From positions 1,364,001-1,428,000 of the forward strand of contig JAZGTN010000236.1 in NCBI GenBank assembly GCA_037783415.1: a stretch of 64,000 nt of DNA. The letters run 5' to 3'. This document shows positions 34,636 through 44,760 of this stretch, one piece after another. The DNA is from Leptasterias polaris (lineage: Eukaryota; Echinodermata; Asteroidea; Forcipulatida; Asteriidae). The notes under the pieces were generated by a model. That model ran no database searches and had not been told where the DNA came from. It saw nothing but the letters and a program-made list of their open reading frames with translations. The position numbers were made by a program, and so were the translations under genes. Numbering within the stretch: the stretch's first letter is position 1; every line of letters begins with the position of its first letter.

Positions 34636-34925
34636 TTATTTTGGAGATATCTCTAAACTATTGAGAGATATCTGTAAATCATTTTAAAAAATATCAAAAT
34701 GTTTGGAGATATCGCTGAATATTTAAAAATATCATTAAATGTTTAGAGATATCTCTTAATCGTTTAAAGGACAATTTAATTTTATAAATAAGTGCGACGG
34801 AACATCATTTTTGTCAATTATTTAAAGTTATCTTTAAATTATTTGAGGAAATTCATTTAGAGAATGCTTCTTAATGTTTTAAAGATATCTTTAAATCATT
34901 TAGAGATATTTCTAAACGATTTAGA
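34636..34925. repeat. Degenerate palindromic AGAGATATCT repeats
   Basis: About ten irregularly spaced copies of TTTAGAGATATCTTTAAA-like palindromes, separated by roughly 20-40 bp. The motif is self-complementary around GATATC. Confidence 0.7.
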
Positions 34926-35458
34926 TTCCCCGATTGCATAATTTTTTTTAAAAGACGTTGCTAATGCTAATAAATGCTACTTTGGCTGGCCATAATTATT
35001 TAGCAAGTCAATGACACCATTAAAGGTTACATATTCAAGACTACGGAGTTAGACTGAGTTAGACCCAGATGCCTTTGGCATGATACCGGTGATAATTAGC
35101 CAACCAAATAACTTTATTTGTTGTTCACTAGCCTATCTAAAATGATTCTTACCCTTTTAGTGGATATTCTTATTAACGAAAGAATTTCGCTCCCGGTTAT
35201 AAAATAGCCGTTTTAGAAACCAGCTAGGTGTTCGGCTGCGGCTTGAGGAGACGGCTTGGGCGACATCCGCCTGTCTGAAATGTCCCGTACCAAAAGTGTA
35301 AATTTTCTAAATTATTGACTCAGCCAAAGTTGTAGCCAAAGCCCTAAGCCGTTGTTTCGAAAAGGGTTTTTAATAACTGCCATCTATCTGACAGTGTATT
35401 TATTTACCAAGTCATCTTTCTACACACCCTACTCTCTATAAAAACAAATCCCGGGTCA
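34926..35458. other. Intergenic sequence, nothing recognised
   Basis: AT-rich; no reading frame, RNA or repeat that I can support. Confidence 0.4.
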
Positions 35459-35608
35459 CAATGGGAGACTTTAGAACGATAGGTGGCAGCAGACTTACCA
35501 GGTAAATTTCCACTGTTTACGTAGTTCTGAGCATGCGCACATTACCCAGAACAATGGATTTACCTGGTAAGTCAGCTGCCACCATAGCGTCCCAAAAGTC
35601 CCCCATTG
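35459..35608. mobile_element. MITE-like element with about 48-bp inverted arms
   Basis: Left arm AATGGGAGACTTTAGAACGA, TAGGTGGCAGCAGACTTACC, AGGTAAAT; the right arm on the minus strand reads CAATGGGGGACTTTTGGGAC, GCTATGGTGGCAGCTGACTT, ACCAGGTAAAT. The centre contains GCATGCGCAC. Total about 150 bp. Confidence 0.8.
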
Positions 35609-36660
35609 AACCAGATTCCGGGTCCTGCGGGCTTAAACCATATTTGTCTCAGAATGACCCGGAACCTGTGTCAAAAAGACCCCAAAATACTTGGTCAAAC
35701 TGACGCATAATCCGTGTTAAAATTTCATTTTTTTAAAACCAGATTCCGGGCCAACCTGACACAGAAATGGATCAGGACACTTGGGAACCGGATTCCGGCT
35801 CAATTCTGACCCAGTAAGTTTTTAGAGTGTAACCTCGTCTATTCGTTTTTGCAATGGTATTTTTAACACAACCAGCTTTCAAACACAATCAGTATTCAAA
35901 CATAATCAGTATTCACAAACACACACACAAAACAAAAACATAACAAATTAACACAACAAAATATGTATAAAAAATTAAACATTAACATCTATTTAATCAG
36001 TTTCTAATCAACAAATATAAATGAATAGAAAAGAAGACCCTACGGATACATACAAACACAAATACACAAATAGGCTATTTACATACCCCAAGGTACTCCT
36101 TATCAAAAACAGTTATCGTTTGAAAATGGCCCTTTCTTCACATCATCCCTGAAATTCTTACTGTTAAGGGAAAATAAAATGTAACTTAATCTACGTAGAA
36201 TGATTGTTATACCGGTATAGTTCCCCAAAATGGACAACCCACAATTATGAATGGCGTAACTGTGGACATTTTCATTTTGGGGGCAAGAGGTGAAACTAAA
36301 CAAGTGGGAGGCTTGTTTTTTAGCTGCGTATTGAAAGATTGGCGACTACTTTTGTTTTGGGTCTAAAAAGAAAAGCAAGCATATCCACACACAGGGGGCC
36401 AAACAAGACTTACATCAGGTAGTTGGACCGAAATGATGTCCAGTTGACCAAAGAAAACTGGTCACTTTATGTCAAAACTCCCGCGCAGCTTTCTTTTTGA
36501 TGTATCAAACCATTCATTTGTCTTGAGTAAAAAAAAGGAACATATTATTGTGTGTGCACCACACAATTCACAATTACTAGTGATTGAATCATGCGCCAAA
36601 CCTCATTTGTAAACCCACAACTATTTCCACAAAGATTTGAAGGTCATTTCATCTGGGGAT
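35609..36660. other. Intergenic sequence with short internal repeats
   Basis: 35609-35830 repeats CAGATTCCGGG / GGATTCCGG and GACCCGGAA motifs; 35880-36070 is A/C-rich with CACACACA tracts. No gene recognised. Confidence 0.4.
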
Positions 36661-36663
36661 TGT

Positions 36664-36960
36664 TGAAATAGCTATGTGCGTAAAGCACTTGCCTCTCACA
36701 ACTGTGGCCCTGGCTCGATTCCCGGCTAAGGCCAGCAGAGATGCGCGTTGGTTCTCTCCAATGCCGCACTGCTATTTCGCCCTCCTGACAAATCAAACTG
36801 TTTCGATCACTGGTTGTGCTCTGTGGTTATTATGGGTCGGTGTGGCTGGCTGCTAAAGGTGCACTTAACATGCCTGGGGCTCGAACACTGAGTGGCCACG
36901 TCCATTGCAAGTCAGATCCTTAGCTGCCAGTAAGGATGATTAACCCCCCAAATTATTATA
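36664..36960 (+). mobile_element. tRNA-derived SINE, second type
   Basis: The head AGCTATGTGCGTAAAGCACT with TTGCCTCTCACAACTGTGGC and B box GGCTCGATTCCCGG is tRNA-like. The body ends near GCTGCCAGTAAGGATGATTA, followed by an A/T-rich tail (ATTATTATAATAA). The A box has drifted, so the copy is probably inactive. Confidence 0.6.
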
Positions 36961-37348
36961 ATAACATTGTACACGGCTAGTTTTTACTTCCGAATTTGTT
37001 TTGGGTAAACTGTGCGCCGAAAATTGCCCTATTTTGTTCACTAGCGGAGAGCCTCTTTTTGTTTAAAATTTTGGATGGCATAGCTTACTCAACCTAAATG
37101 TTTTGAAAGCATAACAGACTTTTAAAAATGAGGTTGAGGGAATGTTTGTTGAGTATGTTTGAGGGACTACTTACGGTGGTGCACCTGGTGATTGCATTGT
37201 TGCCTTGCGTTATGCACTTAAGACAAGAATGACCGAATGAATCGTCTTCATTATTTACATAGTAGGGATGTTAACTGTTGTAACTGTGGCCCCTGTAGTG
37301 TTAGCCTTTTGTCAAGGCCATCGTGGCTTGGACAGCTTTGTAAACAGT
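36961..37348. other. Intergenic sequence, nothing recognised
   Basis: No supported feature. A tRNA-like or coding signal was looked for on both strands and not seen. Confidence 0.4.
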
Positions 37349-37612
37349 GGAGCGACTGGAACGAGAGACCACGCGCGCGAGCCGAGTGGCGAAGCCACGA
37401 GTGCCTTTTCCAACTTGTTTGCGGTTTTTGTAATGAATCATTCATGAAGTATGAAACGTGTGTTATGCACTTCTGATTGGTTTGGACTTTTGCTACCGTT
37501 TCGGGTAGCAAAAGTCGAGATTATAAAGAAACACATAAGAAACCGCAAACAAGTTGGAAAAGGCCCTCGTGGCTTCGCCACTCGCGTGCCTGGTCTCCAT
37601 TTCAGTCGCTTG
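37349..37612. mobile_element. Nested hairpin element, about 264 bp
   Basis: Arms 37349-37431 and 37539-37612 are inverted: GTGGCGAAGCCACGAGTGCC, TTTTCCAACTTGTTTGCGG returns on the other strand. GTGGCGAAGCCAC is itself a short palindrome. The loop holds a second stem, GACTTTTGCTACC / GGTAGCAAAAGTC (37485-37516) with a 6-base loop. Confidence 0.8.
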
Positions 37613-37644
37613 GGATCGCGGCTCCAAGACACGAATGCCTTTAC

Positions 37645-37790
37645 AAAAGGCTACTGTAGTGTTGGCTTCGGATGTGGTCGTCACCTTGGTCGTCGCCTTG
37701 GTCGTCGTGGTGGCTGCGGTCGTCACCTTGGTCGTCGTGATGGCTGCGGTCCTCGCCTGGGTCGTGATGTCTTTTTAGGGGTTGACACAC
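37645..37790. repeat. CpG-rich GTCGTCACCTTGGTCGTCG repeats
   Basis: GGTCGTC recurs about nine times with CACCTTG or GCCTTG spacers and two GGTGGCTGCGGTC / GATGGCTGCGGTC repeats. Several frames stay open on both strands because the repeat lacks stops. No known protein is recognised. Confidence 0.55.
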
Positions 37791-38391
37791 ATAATTATGG
37801 CTATTTCCGTACACGGGGTGGGGCAGCATTTCTTGGCGTCCAGGCAGTCGTAATCGCTTAAACTGATGCGGCAACTATTTGGACATGGCTTTACTCATAC
37901 AGTGCTGTCAAACACAGGGTCGGCTTGCGCAGGACATAATAATGTCGTCCCTTTTCACCCCTGTATCGCAGAGAGTAATTTGTAAAAAGAGAATTAAAAC
38001 CAGTTCAGACTGATGGAAAAAAGTGGCGTCCTTATGCTGCCGCCATCTTGGTCATACTCCCTGTATCCAGATACAGTAATGGATGCTAATATTCATTGTA
38101 CAAAAAGGAACCAGAATGTTTTCTTTCCAGACTCAGTTTGGTTACATTGATTGAATTTGGAGAATTCAACATGGGGGGTCCAACAATCGCGTGAGAAACA
38201 CAAGAAAAGAAATATTAACATCCATTATTCAACAAGGGATTACCTACACCGCCTGGGCTGACTGTTTTGCATTTCCGGGCGAAAAGAGTAAATCACCATA
38301 AAGGCAGAATAGTCGCCTGGACGAAATAGTAGTACGGATAATGGTGTTCTAAATACACTTCCGTAACATTCTCGTACGGTTACACACCTTT
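37791..38391. other. Intergenic sequence, nothing recognised
   Basis: No supported gene or repeat. Confidence 0.35.
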
Positions 38392-38577
38392 GTTCCGACA
38401 CCCCTACGTTCCGATACCATGTTCCGACCCCTAATGTGTTTTCCTATAATCCTAATCCTAACCATTACCTTTACCTGAACCCTATATAAACCCTAACCCT
38501 AACCCCAACCCTAGCGTGCAAACCACGAGAGGGTTTCCGGAATTAAAGGGTTGTCTCGACAAAGGGGTGTCGGAATA
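38392..38577. mobile_element. Short inverted-repeat element enclosing telomere-like sequence
   Basis: TTCCGACACCCCT at 38393 returns inverted as AGGGGTGTCGGAA at 38563. Between them lies a degenerate CCCTAA tract (38448-38513), including ACCCTAACCCTAACCCCAAC. Confidence 0.5.
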
Positions 38578-38923
38578 TTGAGTAGTCACCTTCTTCCAAG
38601 GGTAAGTGCCGAATCGTTGCGCTTACGGTGTTTACGATCTTTGCTAAAGAGTCAAGTTTTGAGATGCTTTATATTCAGAGGTTTCAGTGTAGAGTCAGCA
38701 CTGCTCTGATTGGTTCTTCTGAAAGGAAAACTCTGGTTGGTGGGCTAGTTGGTAATCTGCCTCAATGAATTTCTACAATTCCTTGCAGCAACTGTGTGAA
38801 TATACACACATTACCGGTGTTGTGAGAATTGAAATGAAACTTCCGTTTTTTAATTCAGAAACAGCCACTCAATTCCTCTGAATTTCGTTTTTCAAAACAG
38901 CTAAAATTCAAGGTAAATCTTAC

Positions 38924-39035
38924 CTCCTTCAACTTCCCCGCCATCTCTACGCACGCGACTAAACCAAGTCTTCGTTGTTCTAAAAAGGATTAAACCCAAG
39001 AGAACACAAGCAACAAGAATCGTGCACCTATGCAT
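38924..39035 (-). CDS. Possible first coding exon of an unidentified minus-strand gene
   Basis: On the minus strand an ATG (39035) opens MHRCTILVACVLLGLILFRT and then TKTWFSRVRRDGGEVEG, ending at a strong donor (GGAG|GTAAGAT). The composition (short N-terminus, hydrophobic run of about 14 residues, basic stretch) suits a signal peptide or a type II membrane anchor such as Golgi enzymes have. Downstream exons were not recognised in lower coordinates, so the call is an inference from start, hydrophobicity and donor only. The open frame extends upstream of this ATG (to 39329), so a different start is possible, as is chance. Confidence 0.3.
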
Positions 39036-39387
39036 CACCAACTCCAATGTCTCTATCCACGAAAAGAACTCCAACCAAGCACCCGTGTTTAAACCGCCTT
39101 CAAGGATTGAAGTCTGCTTTTGTGGTGAACAATTCAGTATGGAATTATCACCAACTCCGCTGCTATCCGGCCGGAGAGTGGAATAGATTCTCTGTCCATG
39201 GATTAAGGAATTCCTAGAAGTTTTTTGCGTAAGATACCGGGACTGACTGTGTAAACACACACAACCTAAGCCAGGACAGTTTTCCTGCAGGTTGGATTCC
39301 CATGTACTGAATTGGATGTAAATATTCAACTAACAAACATCGGTAAATGTTATCAGTGATTTATAGCGACAATGACCAGATGGGTAG

Positions 39388-39880
39388 ATTAATCAATCGT
39401 TGGATTTACATGACAGCATGAGAATTAGTGGCATCCAGATTTTGTCTAAAGGTAAAATCATGATGACTATCTTTGGGGTCTACCGCCCTCATTACAATGG
39501 GGATCTTGAGCAAATTCAGCTCTATGCCGAGACTCTTGATCTTCTGCAGTCTTTAATTGACGATTGTGATGAGAGCCCTACAATGATTGTCGGCGATTTT
39601 AATGCCACTCTTCCTCGCCTACAAAATCTTGCGATAAACTGGTACAAAAAACGCCCTTTTAATGAACATAGTTTTATTATGTATGATTTTGTGTGCAATA
39701 ATGATTTTAGTGTCTGTAATTTTGTATATAACCAAGATGTTGATTTTACGTACTTTAAAGGCTCCAGCAAAACATTATTGACCATGTTGTTGTTAATGAA
39801 TTTTCACTTGCCAAGGTTAAGAGTTGTAAAATCACTGATGCGTTCCCTGAAAATACCAGCGATCATCTTCCTTTGATCAC
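39388..39880 (+). pseudogene. Endonuclease fragment of the non-LTR element
   Basis: From KGKIMMTIFGVYRPHY, through MIVGDFNATLP (GDFN metal-site motif), the frame is open to about 39773. Continuing in the +2 shifted frame gives IDHVVVNEFSLAKVKSCK and then NTSDHLPLITS, the SDH catalytic motif. The frameshift therefore splits the domain just before its last motif. Confidence 0.85.
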
Positions 39881-40300
39881 AAGTTTAGAATTGCAAGCTG
39901 AAAGCTCCGGTTTAATTAACGATCAGCAACCCAATAATACTGGCATGCATTTTTATCCAAAATGTCACTGGGACGATGAAGATTTTTGTTCGCAATTCAC
40001 TTATAATATCAATAATGCTCTTGTTAACTTTGAGTGTTCTATTTTATCTTGCAGTTCAATGGAAGATGCCCAGGATGTTGTTGACAGTGTCTGCGGTAGG
40101 CTGACCTCCACCATTCACGATTCTGCCAAAAATTGCAAAACCAAACCTTTAAAAAATCATCACACTAAGAGAGTTCATTGGTGGAATAACAACTGTTCTA
40201 GTGCCAGAAACAAACAACGATTCTGGTATAGGATTTGGACGCAGTGTGACAGGCCGCGGTCTGGACACATCTTTCACATCTTTCATTGTTATAATATAAG
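39873..40300 (+). pseudogene. Linker region of ORF2 between endonuclease and RT
   Basis: Continues in the frame that carries SDHLPL; HHTKRVHWWNNNCSSARNKQ is the typical W-W-N...C...R linker of LINE ORF2. The frame is lost near 40290, after which the homologous sequence (RKYNHLNKLFHQKNPKKFWK) is read in the frame of the RT segment. Confidence 0.75.
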
Positions 40301-40381
40301 CTGGCCAAAAAGGATTATAGGCGTATTTGCAGACAGAGTGTCACTAATGTTTCTCGTAGAAAATACAACCATCTCAACAAA

Positions 40382-42148
40382 TTGTTTCATCAAAAAAATC
40401 CAAAGAAATTCTGGAAAGCCGTTGGTGACTGTAAAAAACCCAAAAGTGATCCTCATGACTCCGTTTCCATTGATAGTTTATCTACTTTTTTGGAATCCAA
40501 AAACCGATCTTACGAATTGCAGAATACTGCCTTTGACTCCAGCCATTTCTCAGCGGATTCTGTTCGAAGATTTATTCTAACTCTAAACAAAAAGTCTGCC
40601 CCTGGGCCAGACGGAATCACGGCCGATCATCTAAAACACACTTTAAACACCAAAATACCCGCTTTTTTGGCCAACATTTTAAATTTTTGTACTAGATTTG
40701 GCGTTATTCCGACCAGTTTTCATGAAGGTACTCTTGTACCTATTCTCAAGAAACCGAACGTTGATCCTTCTCAACCGAAGAATTATCGTCCAATTATTGT
40801 TTCTAATACCTTTTCCAAGATTTTTGAGATGGGTTTTTTTGAATCATGTGCAAATGTGAAGTTTGATCCTCTGCAGTTTGGTTTTGTTAACGGGAGGGGG
40901 ACAGCAATGGCCGCAGCCACAGTCAACGACGTCATGAATTACTGTGTTAATAAAGGCTCTACTGTATTCTGTTGCTCTCTCGATGCAGAGGGGGCATTCG
41001 ATGCAATCCCCCATGATGTCATTTTCGATAAGTTATGTGACAATATTGGTGACGATTGGTGGAGATGCTTTTTAACATGGTATACTAACTTGACAGTGAA
41101 AGTTAAATGGAACGGCAACATTGGCAGAAGGATTAAAATTTGTAAAGGCACCAGACAAGGAGGGTTATCTTCTCCTTTCATTTTTAATCTGTTTTATAGA
41201 GATCTCGTTTCTGGTCTCAGTGCCCTGGAATGTGGTATTGTTATTGCCCAATCCACCTTTAATGTTTTCTGCTATGCTGATGATCTGTTGCTTTCTAGTC
41301 TGACTGTCACTGGTCTCCAAAAGCTTATTGATTATGCTAATGACTATATTACATCACATGGTCTGCGTTTCAACCCAAGTAAAACGAGTTGTACTATCTT
41401 TGGTAAGAACACTTTATCATCGGACCCCTCTTGGGTTCTGAATGAAAGTAAACTCAATATCACCGACTCCATTACCTATTTAGGTGTTGTTATGTCAAAT
41501 GATCTGAAACCTAATTTGCATTATGAGGAAAGAATTCGTAAATGTCAAAGGGCTTTTTATTCATTGCAATGTATTGTCATGTGTAGGAACGGAAGTTCAA
41601 CCTGTGTTAAAATTCATGTTTGGAACACAGCTTTGACTCCTGTTCTTATATATGGATGTCAGTGTGTTAATTTCAATGCCACATCTTTCCAAAATCTTGA
41701 AAAAACACAGGGTAAGCTTGTTAAATCCGCCATGGGTCTTCATAAGTACTGTAAAACTACGCCTCTCTTACATGGTTTGAATTTATGTAAGATCAATGAT
41801 ATTTTGTCCACATTCCAACTTAATCTTGTTTGTCAGATTTTTAAAAGCACTTCCAAGGCTAGGTCTTTTTATGCTCACCTTCTAAATTGCGAGGCTGGCG
41901 ATGATTTTGTTTATTGTAAGAATACTTTAATTAATAGAGTTAAAAACAGTTTTAGCTTGCACAAGGATTTTTGGCTGCTTAATTGCATTATTAGTCCTTC
42001 CTTTAGACGGAAATTTAACTCTGACTTTAAGTACGTAAACTGTGTCAGCCATGGTATTTGTGATAGTGTCAAAACTGTTTTGTTTCGTAACCAGTTTCTT
42101 GAATGTGATGATCTTGACGCCCTTGGTCAGCTGCTCAGATCGTTCTGA
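40382..42148 (+). CDS. Reverse transcriptase of the non-LTR element (ORF2 3' part)
   Basis: A 588-codon open frame; the first residue is simply where the frame opens. Domain order: NKKSAPGPDGITADHLKH (RT start), LVPILKKPN...NYRPI, QFGFVNGRGT, the catalytic SLDAEGAFDAIPHDVI, GTRQGGLSSPFIFNLF and FCYADDLLL with the YADD catalytic aspartates, then HGLRFNPSKTSC and TYLGVV of the thumb region. The C-terminal 200 residues are the usual poorly conserved LINE tail. Stop at 42146-42148. No internal stop, so this segment could still fold, but the full ORF2 is broken upstream. Confidence 0.95.
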   Translation: MFHQKNPKKFWKAVGDCKKPKSDPHDSVSIDSLSTFLESKNRSYELQNTAFDSSHFSADSVRRFILTLNKKSAPGPDGITADHLKHTLNTKIPAFLANILNFCTRFGVIPTSFHEGTLVPILKKPNVDPSQPKNYRPIIVSNTFSKIFEMGFFESCANVKFDPLQFGFVNGRGTAMAAATVNDVMNYCVNKGSTVFCCSLDAEGAFDAIPHDVIFDKLCDNIGDDWWRCFLTWYTNLTVKVKWNGNIGRRIKICKGTRQGGLSSPFIFNLFYRDLVSGLSALECGIVIAQSTFNVFCYADDLLLSSLTVTGLQKLIDYANDYITSHGLRFNPSKTSCTIFGKNTLSSDPSWVLNESKLNITDSITYLGVVMSNDLKPNLHYEERIRKCQRAFYSLQCIVMCRNGSSTCVKIHVWNTALTPVLIYGCQCVNFNATSFQNLEKTQGKLVKSAMGLHKYCKTTPLLHGLNLCKINDILSTFQLNLVCQIFKSTSKARSFYAHLLNCEAGDDFVYCKNTLINRVKNSFSLHKDFWLLNCIISPSFRRKFNSDFKYVNCVSHGICDSVKTVLFRNQFLECDDLDALGQLLRSF

Positions 42149-42325
42149 CAATCCTTTTGTTTTATACTTTGTCAAGATGGTCTGGGGGTCGTCCATGAGT
42201 GTCGGGGTTATCCTGTATCTTTAATTGCGTGTTTATGTACCTTATATTGTTTATTTGATGTACTTTTATCCTCTTTTTTTCTTCTCCATTTTTGGAGGTT
42301 TTGTGGAAAAAAAAAAATAAATAAC

Positions 42326-42800
42326 TATAGCAAATCGATTAGTTTTGTGAAGCAGTTTTTTGTTTTTTGTTATACAACTGGTAGAGTTTATTTCCCGTGA
42401 AAAGGCATACATGAACAACACGAACAGAGTTATTGATTATATCTCTCTCGTTTTTAATTGTTTTTGAATACAAACACCTGTTTACCGGAACTGATGTGCA
42501 TGCGTAAATTAAAAAGTTTTGACAGCGTGCACGGGGCACAAAGCCATACTGGTATTGTTGACCCGAAGATGCAGATGTGAAACAAATCTGGATGGAGCCA
42601 ATAAATAATTGTTTTGCTCAAGGTTATGTGTTAATAAAACTCTGAATTATTGATTTTCATAAATAAAATGGAAAAACTAGAGATAACAAAAACAAGGTGT
42701 TCGTGGGTGATGTCTTTAAATTATGATGGAACGAATTGGTGACAACATTTTACCTTATCAGTCCAATGTCTGGTTTATGAGCAATTAATTTATCAAATAA
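42326..42800. other. Intergenic sequence, nothing recognised
   Basis: AT-rich flank of the retrotransposon; no supported feature. Confidence 0.35.
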
Positions 42801-43245
42801 TAAACATCAACTTCCAGTTTGAACCGGAATTTAATGTCAAATTGGGTCACATTTTGTGTAGCGTTTGTTGAGATTTAATAGATCTTTCTAATGACGTAAA
42901 GATTGTAAAAATCTATAGTGTGGTTCAGAAGTTATGATTTTTTCAAATATTACTTTTCAACTTCCGGTACGAACCGGAAAAAGGGTCAGATGAGGTCACA
43001 CTTTGTAGCGTTGGTGAATTCTTCAGAGTCCTTTGTGATGACGTACAGATGATAACAATCCAGTATGAGGTTCAGAAGTTATGATTTTTGTAACATTAAA
43101 TTTCAACTTCCGACTTGAACCGGAAGTCAATGAGGTCACAATTTATAGAGTTGGTTAAGTTTTAAAAGCCTTACCTCAAATTTCATATTCCTGTTTGAAC
43201 CGGAAGTCAAGGTCAAATGGGATCTCATTCTGTGTACCGTTTCTT
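42800..43245. repeat. Tandem repeat of about 150 bp, roughly three copies
   Basis: CAACTTCCAGTTTGAACCGG (42810), CAACTTCCGGTACGAACCGG (42959) and CAACTTCCGACTTGAACCGG (43104) each precede GGTCACA, TGTAGCGTT, and a GGTTCAGAAGTTATGATTTT end; a partial fourth copy starts near 43187. The core is a near-palindrome carrying ETS-like CCGGAAGT. Confidence 0.85.
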
Positions 43246-44423
43246 AAAATCTTCTAAAATGAACCATTTTCTTCTGTTAATTGTTTATCTCAAAATATCA
43301 ATATTTGAAGTTGGGGGTACCTGGGGGAACTGGCATCAATTGTGGGGGCACGTGCCCCGTTTTTCCTCCCTTTTTAGCCTATAATTGTTTTCAGGGTGAT
43401 TTTTCCCACCTTAAACATTACCGACCAATGATATGCACACCTTAATGTTTTTACTTGTGATCCAGATAATAACTTTTTCAAGGCAGTTTCAATTCACTGA
43501 GTCAACATTAATAGCATTGTAGGAAGATGGTTTGATTACTTTGATTCTTTAGGATTTATCTGTAACACATTTCTAAAAAATTACTCCGGTGTTTTAAAAG
43601 GGAAATTTTCTTCAGAAAACAGCAGACATTTTTTGTATTTTTTATTTTAGGAAATATCGACTCAATTAGTATTCGGTAAAATTACATGGTTTCGCAAACG
43701 GGCTCAATCAGGAAAAACTCTGTAGTCCCTACGTGAAGCAGATTTAATTAACAACGTGATTGTAAATATTGTAAACATTCCACTTTGAATTTATGTCCAG
43801 AAAGCAGCAGTATTATACCTCCATTTTTAAAAGGCACATTGAACAAGAAAAGACAAAGAAGCAGAACAAGGGATAAACACACCTGAAGGTCATGCAGTGA
43901 TGGCCTGACCCGAATTATAATTTTAATTCTACCACGAACAACCACACAGTGGTTTTTTGTATAACTTTGTTTAAAACTTTTCTTACCCCCCCCCTTTTTT
44001 TGTATCACTTGAGTGCACCACACTAAAAAGAGACTAAAACTGTAAACCCACAACTTTTTATGCAAATCAAAGATATGAAAAAGAAAGCATTTTGTTTTTA
44101 AAGAGGCTGAGATGCTTTTGAATTTGTTTTTAGTATTTTTTGAATATTTTATCATTCAGCATTTGTTGCTATGGAGAGCTTATTTAGTGTGGTGCACCAA
44201 CATAGTTGCTCTTAAAATCAACACCCAACTCTTCAAATTTACAAGTTACATGTTGAGGTGGTATGAAAACGCGATTGTAAAAAGCATGGGTAAGATTTTT
44301 AAAACGTTCGATATACCGGTAGGCCTATCACACCGTTGCTTTTAAGATATGCGAACATGCACAATTAATTGTCTAGATAACATGGTATATGATTGACATG
44401 GATTTTTGAAACGTTCGTAATAC
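43246..44423. other. AT-rich intergenic sequence
   Basis: A 135-codon open frame on the minus strand (43748-44155) is low-complexity and has no recognised domain. Nothing else supported. Confidence 0.35.
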
Positions 44424-44429
44424 TATGTT

Positions 44430-44760
44430 GAGTTATATCGCCGTACTATTGCGTTATATCGCCGTACTATTGCGTTATATCGCCGTACTATTGCGTTATA
44501 ACGCCGTACTATTGCGTTATATCGCCGTACTATTGCGTTATATCGCCGTACTATTGCGTTATAACGCCGTACTATTGCGTTATAACGCCGTACTATTGCG
44601 TTATAACGCCGTTCTATTGCGTTATAACGCCATAACGCCGTACTATTGCGTTATATCGCCGTACTATTGCGTTATATCGCCGTACTATTGCGTTATATCG
44701 CCGTACTATTGCGTTATATCGCCGTACTTTATTGTGTTATATCGCCGTACTACTGTGTTA
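44430..44760 (+). repeat. 21-bp tandem array, left arm of a possible foldback element
   Basis: About 15-16 copies of TTATATCGCCGTACTATTGC plus G, some with TTATAAC in place of TTATATC, and one short copy near 44629. The unit is seven codons long, so the array stays open in more than one frame (repeated YIAVLLR or SPYYCVI). The same unit appears inverted at 46117-46262. Confidence 0.92.

Larger units (their letters stand above)
39388..42325 (+). mobile_element. Non-LTR retrotransposon, 5'-truncated and frameshifted
   Basis: The element encodes an endonuclease C-terminal part (GVYRP, VGDFNAT, SDHLPL) and a reverse transcriptase (YADD), ending in a 3' untranslated region and an A-rich tail (42308-42324). 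Two frame changes, near 39773 and near 40290, break the single ORF2 into three segments. The N-terminal part of the endonuclease is missing or unrecognisable upstream of 39388. It belongs to the endonuclease-bearing LINEs; Jockey/CR1-like is likely, but the clade is not resolved by eye. No clear target-site duplication was found. It is a dead copy but not very old, since the long RT frame is intact. Confidence 0.93.

Noticed and set aside
36664..36740. tRNA gene on the plus strand
   Set aside because: The B box is good but the A box is drifted and a SINE-like body follows.
37451..37861. 136-codon frame with GRHLGRR repeats
   Set aside because: It crosses the hairpin element and a CpG-rich repeat in which several frames on both strands are open.
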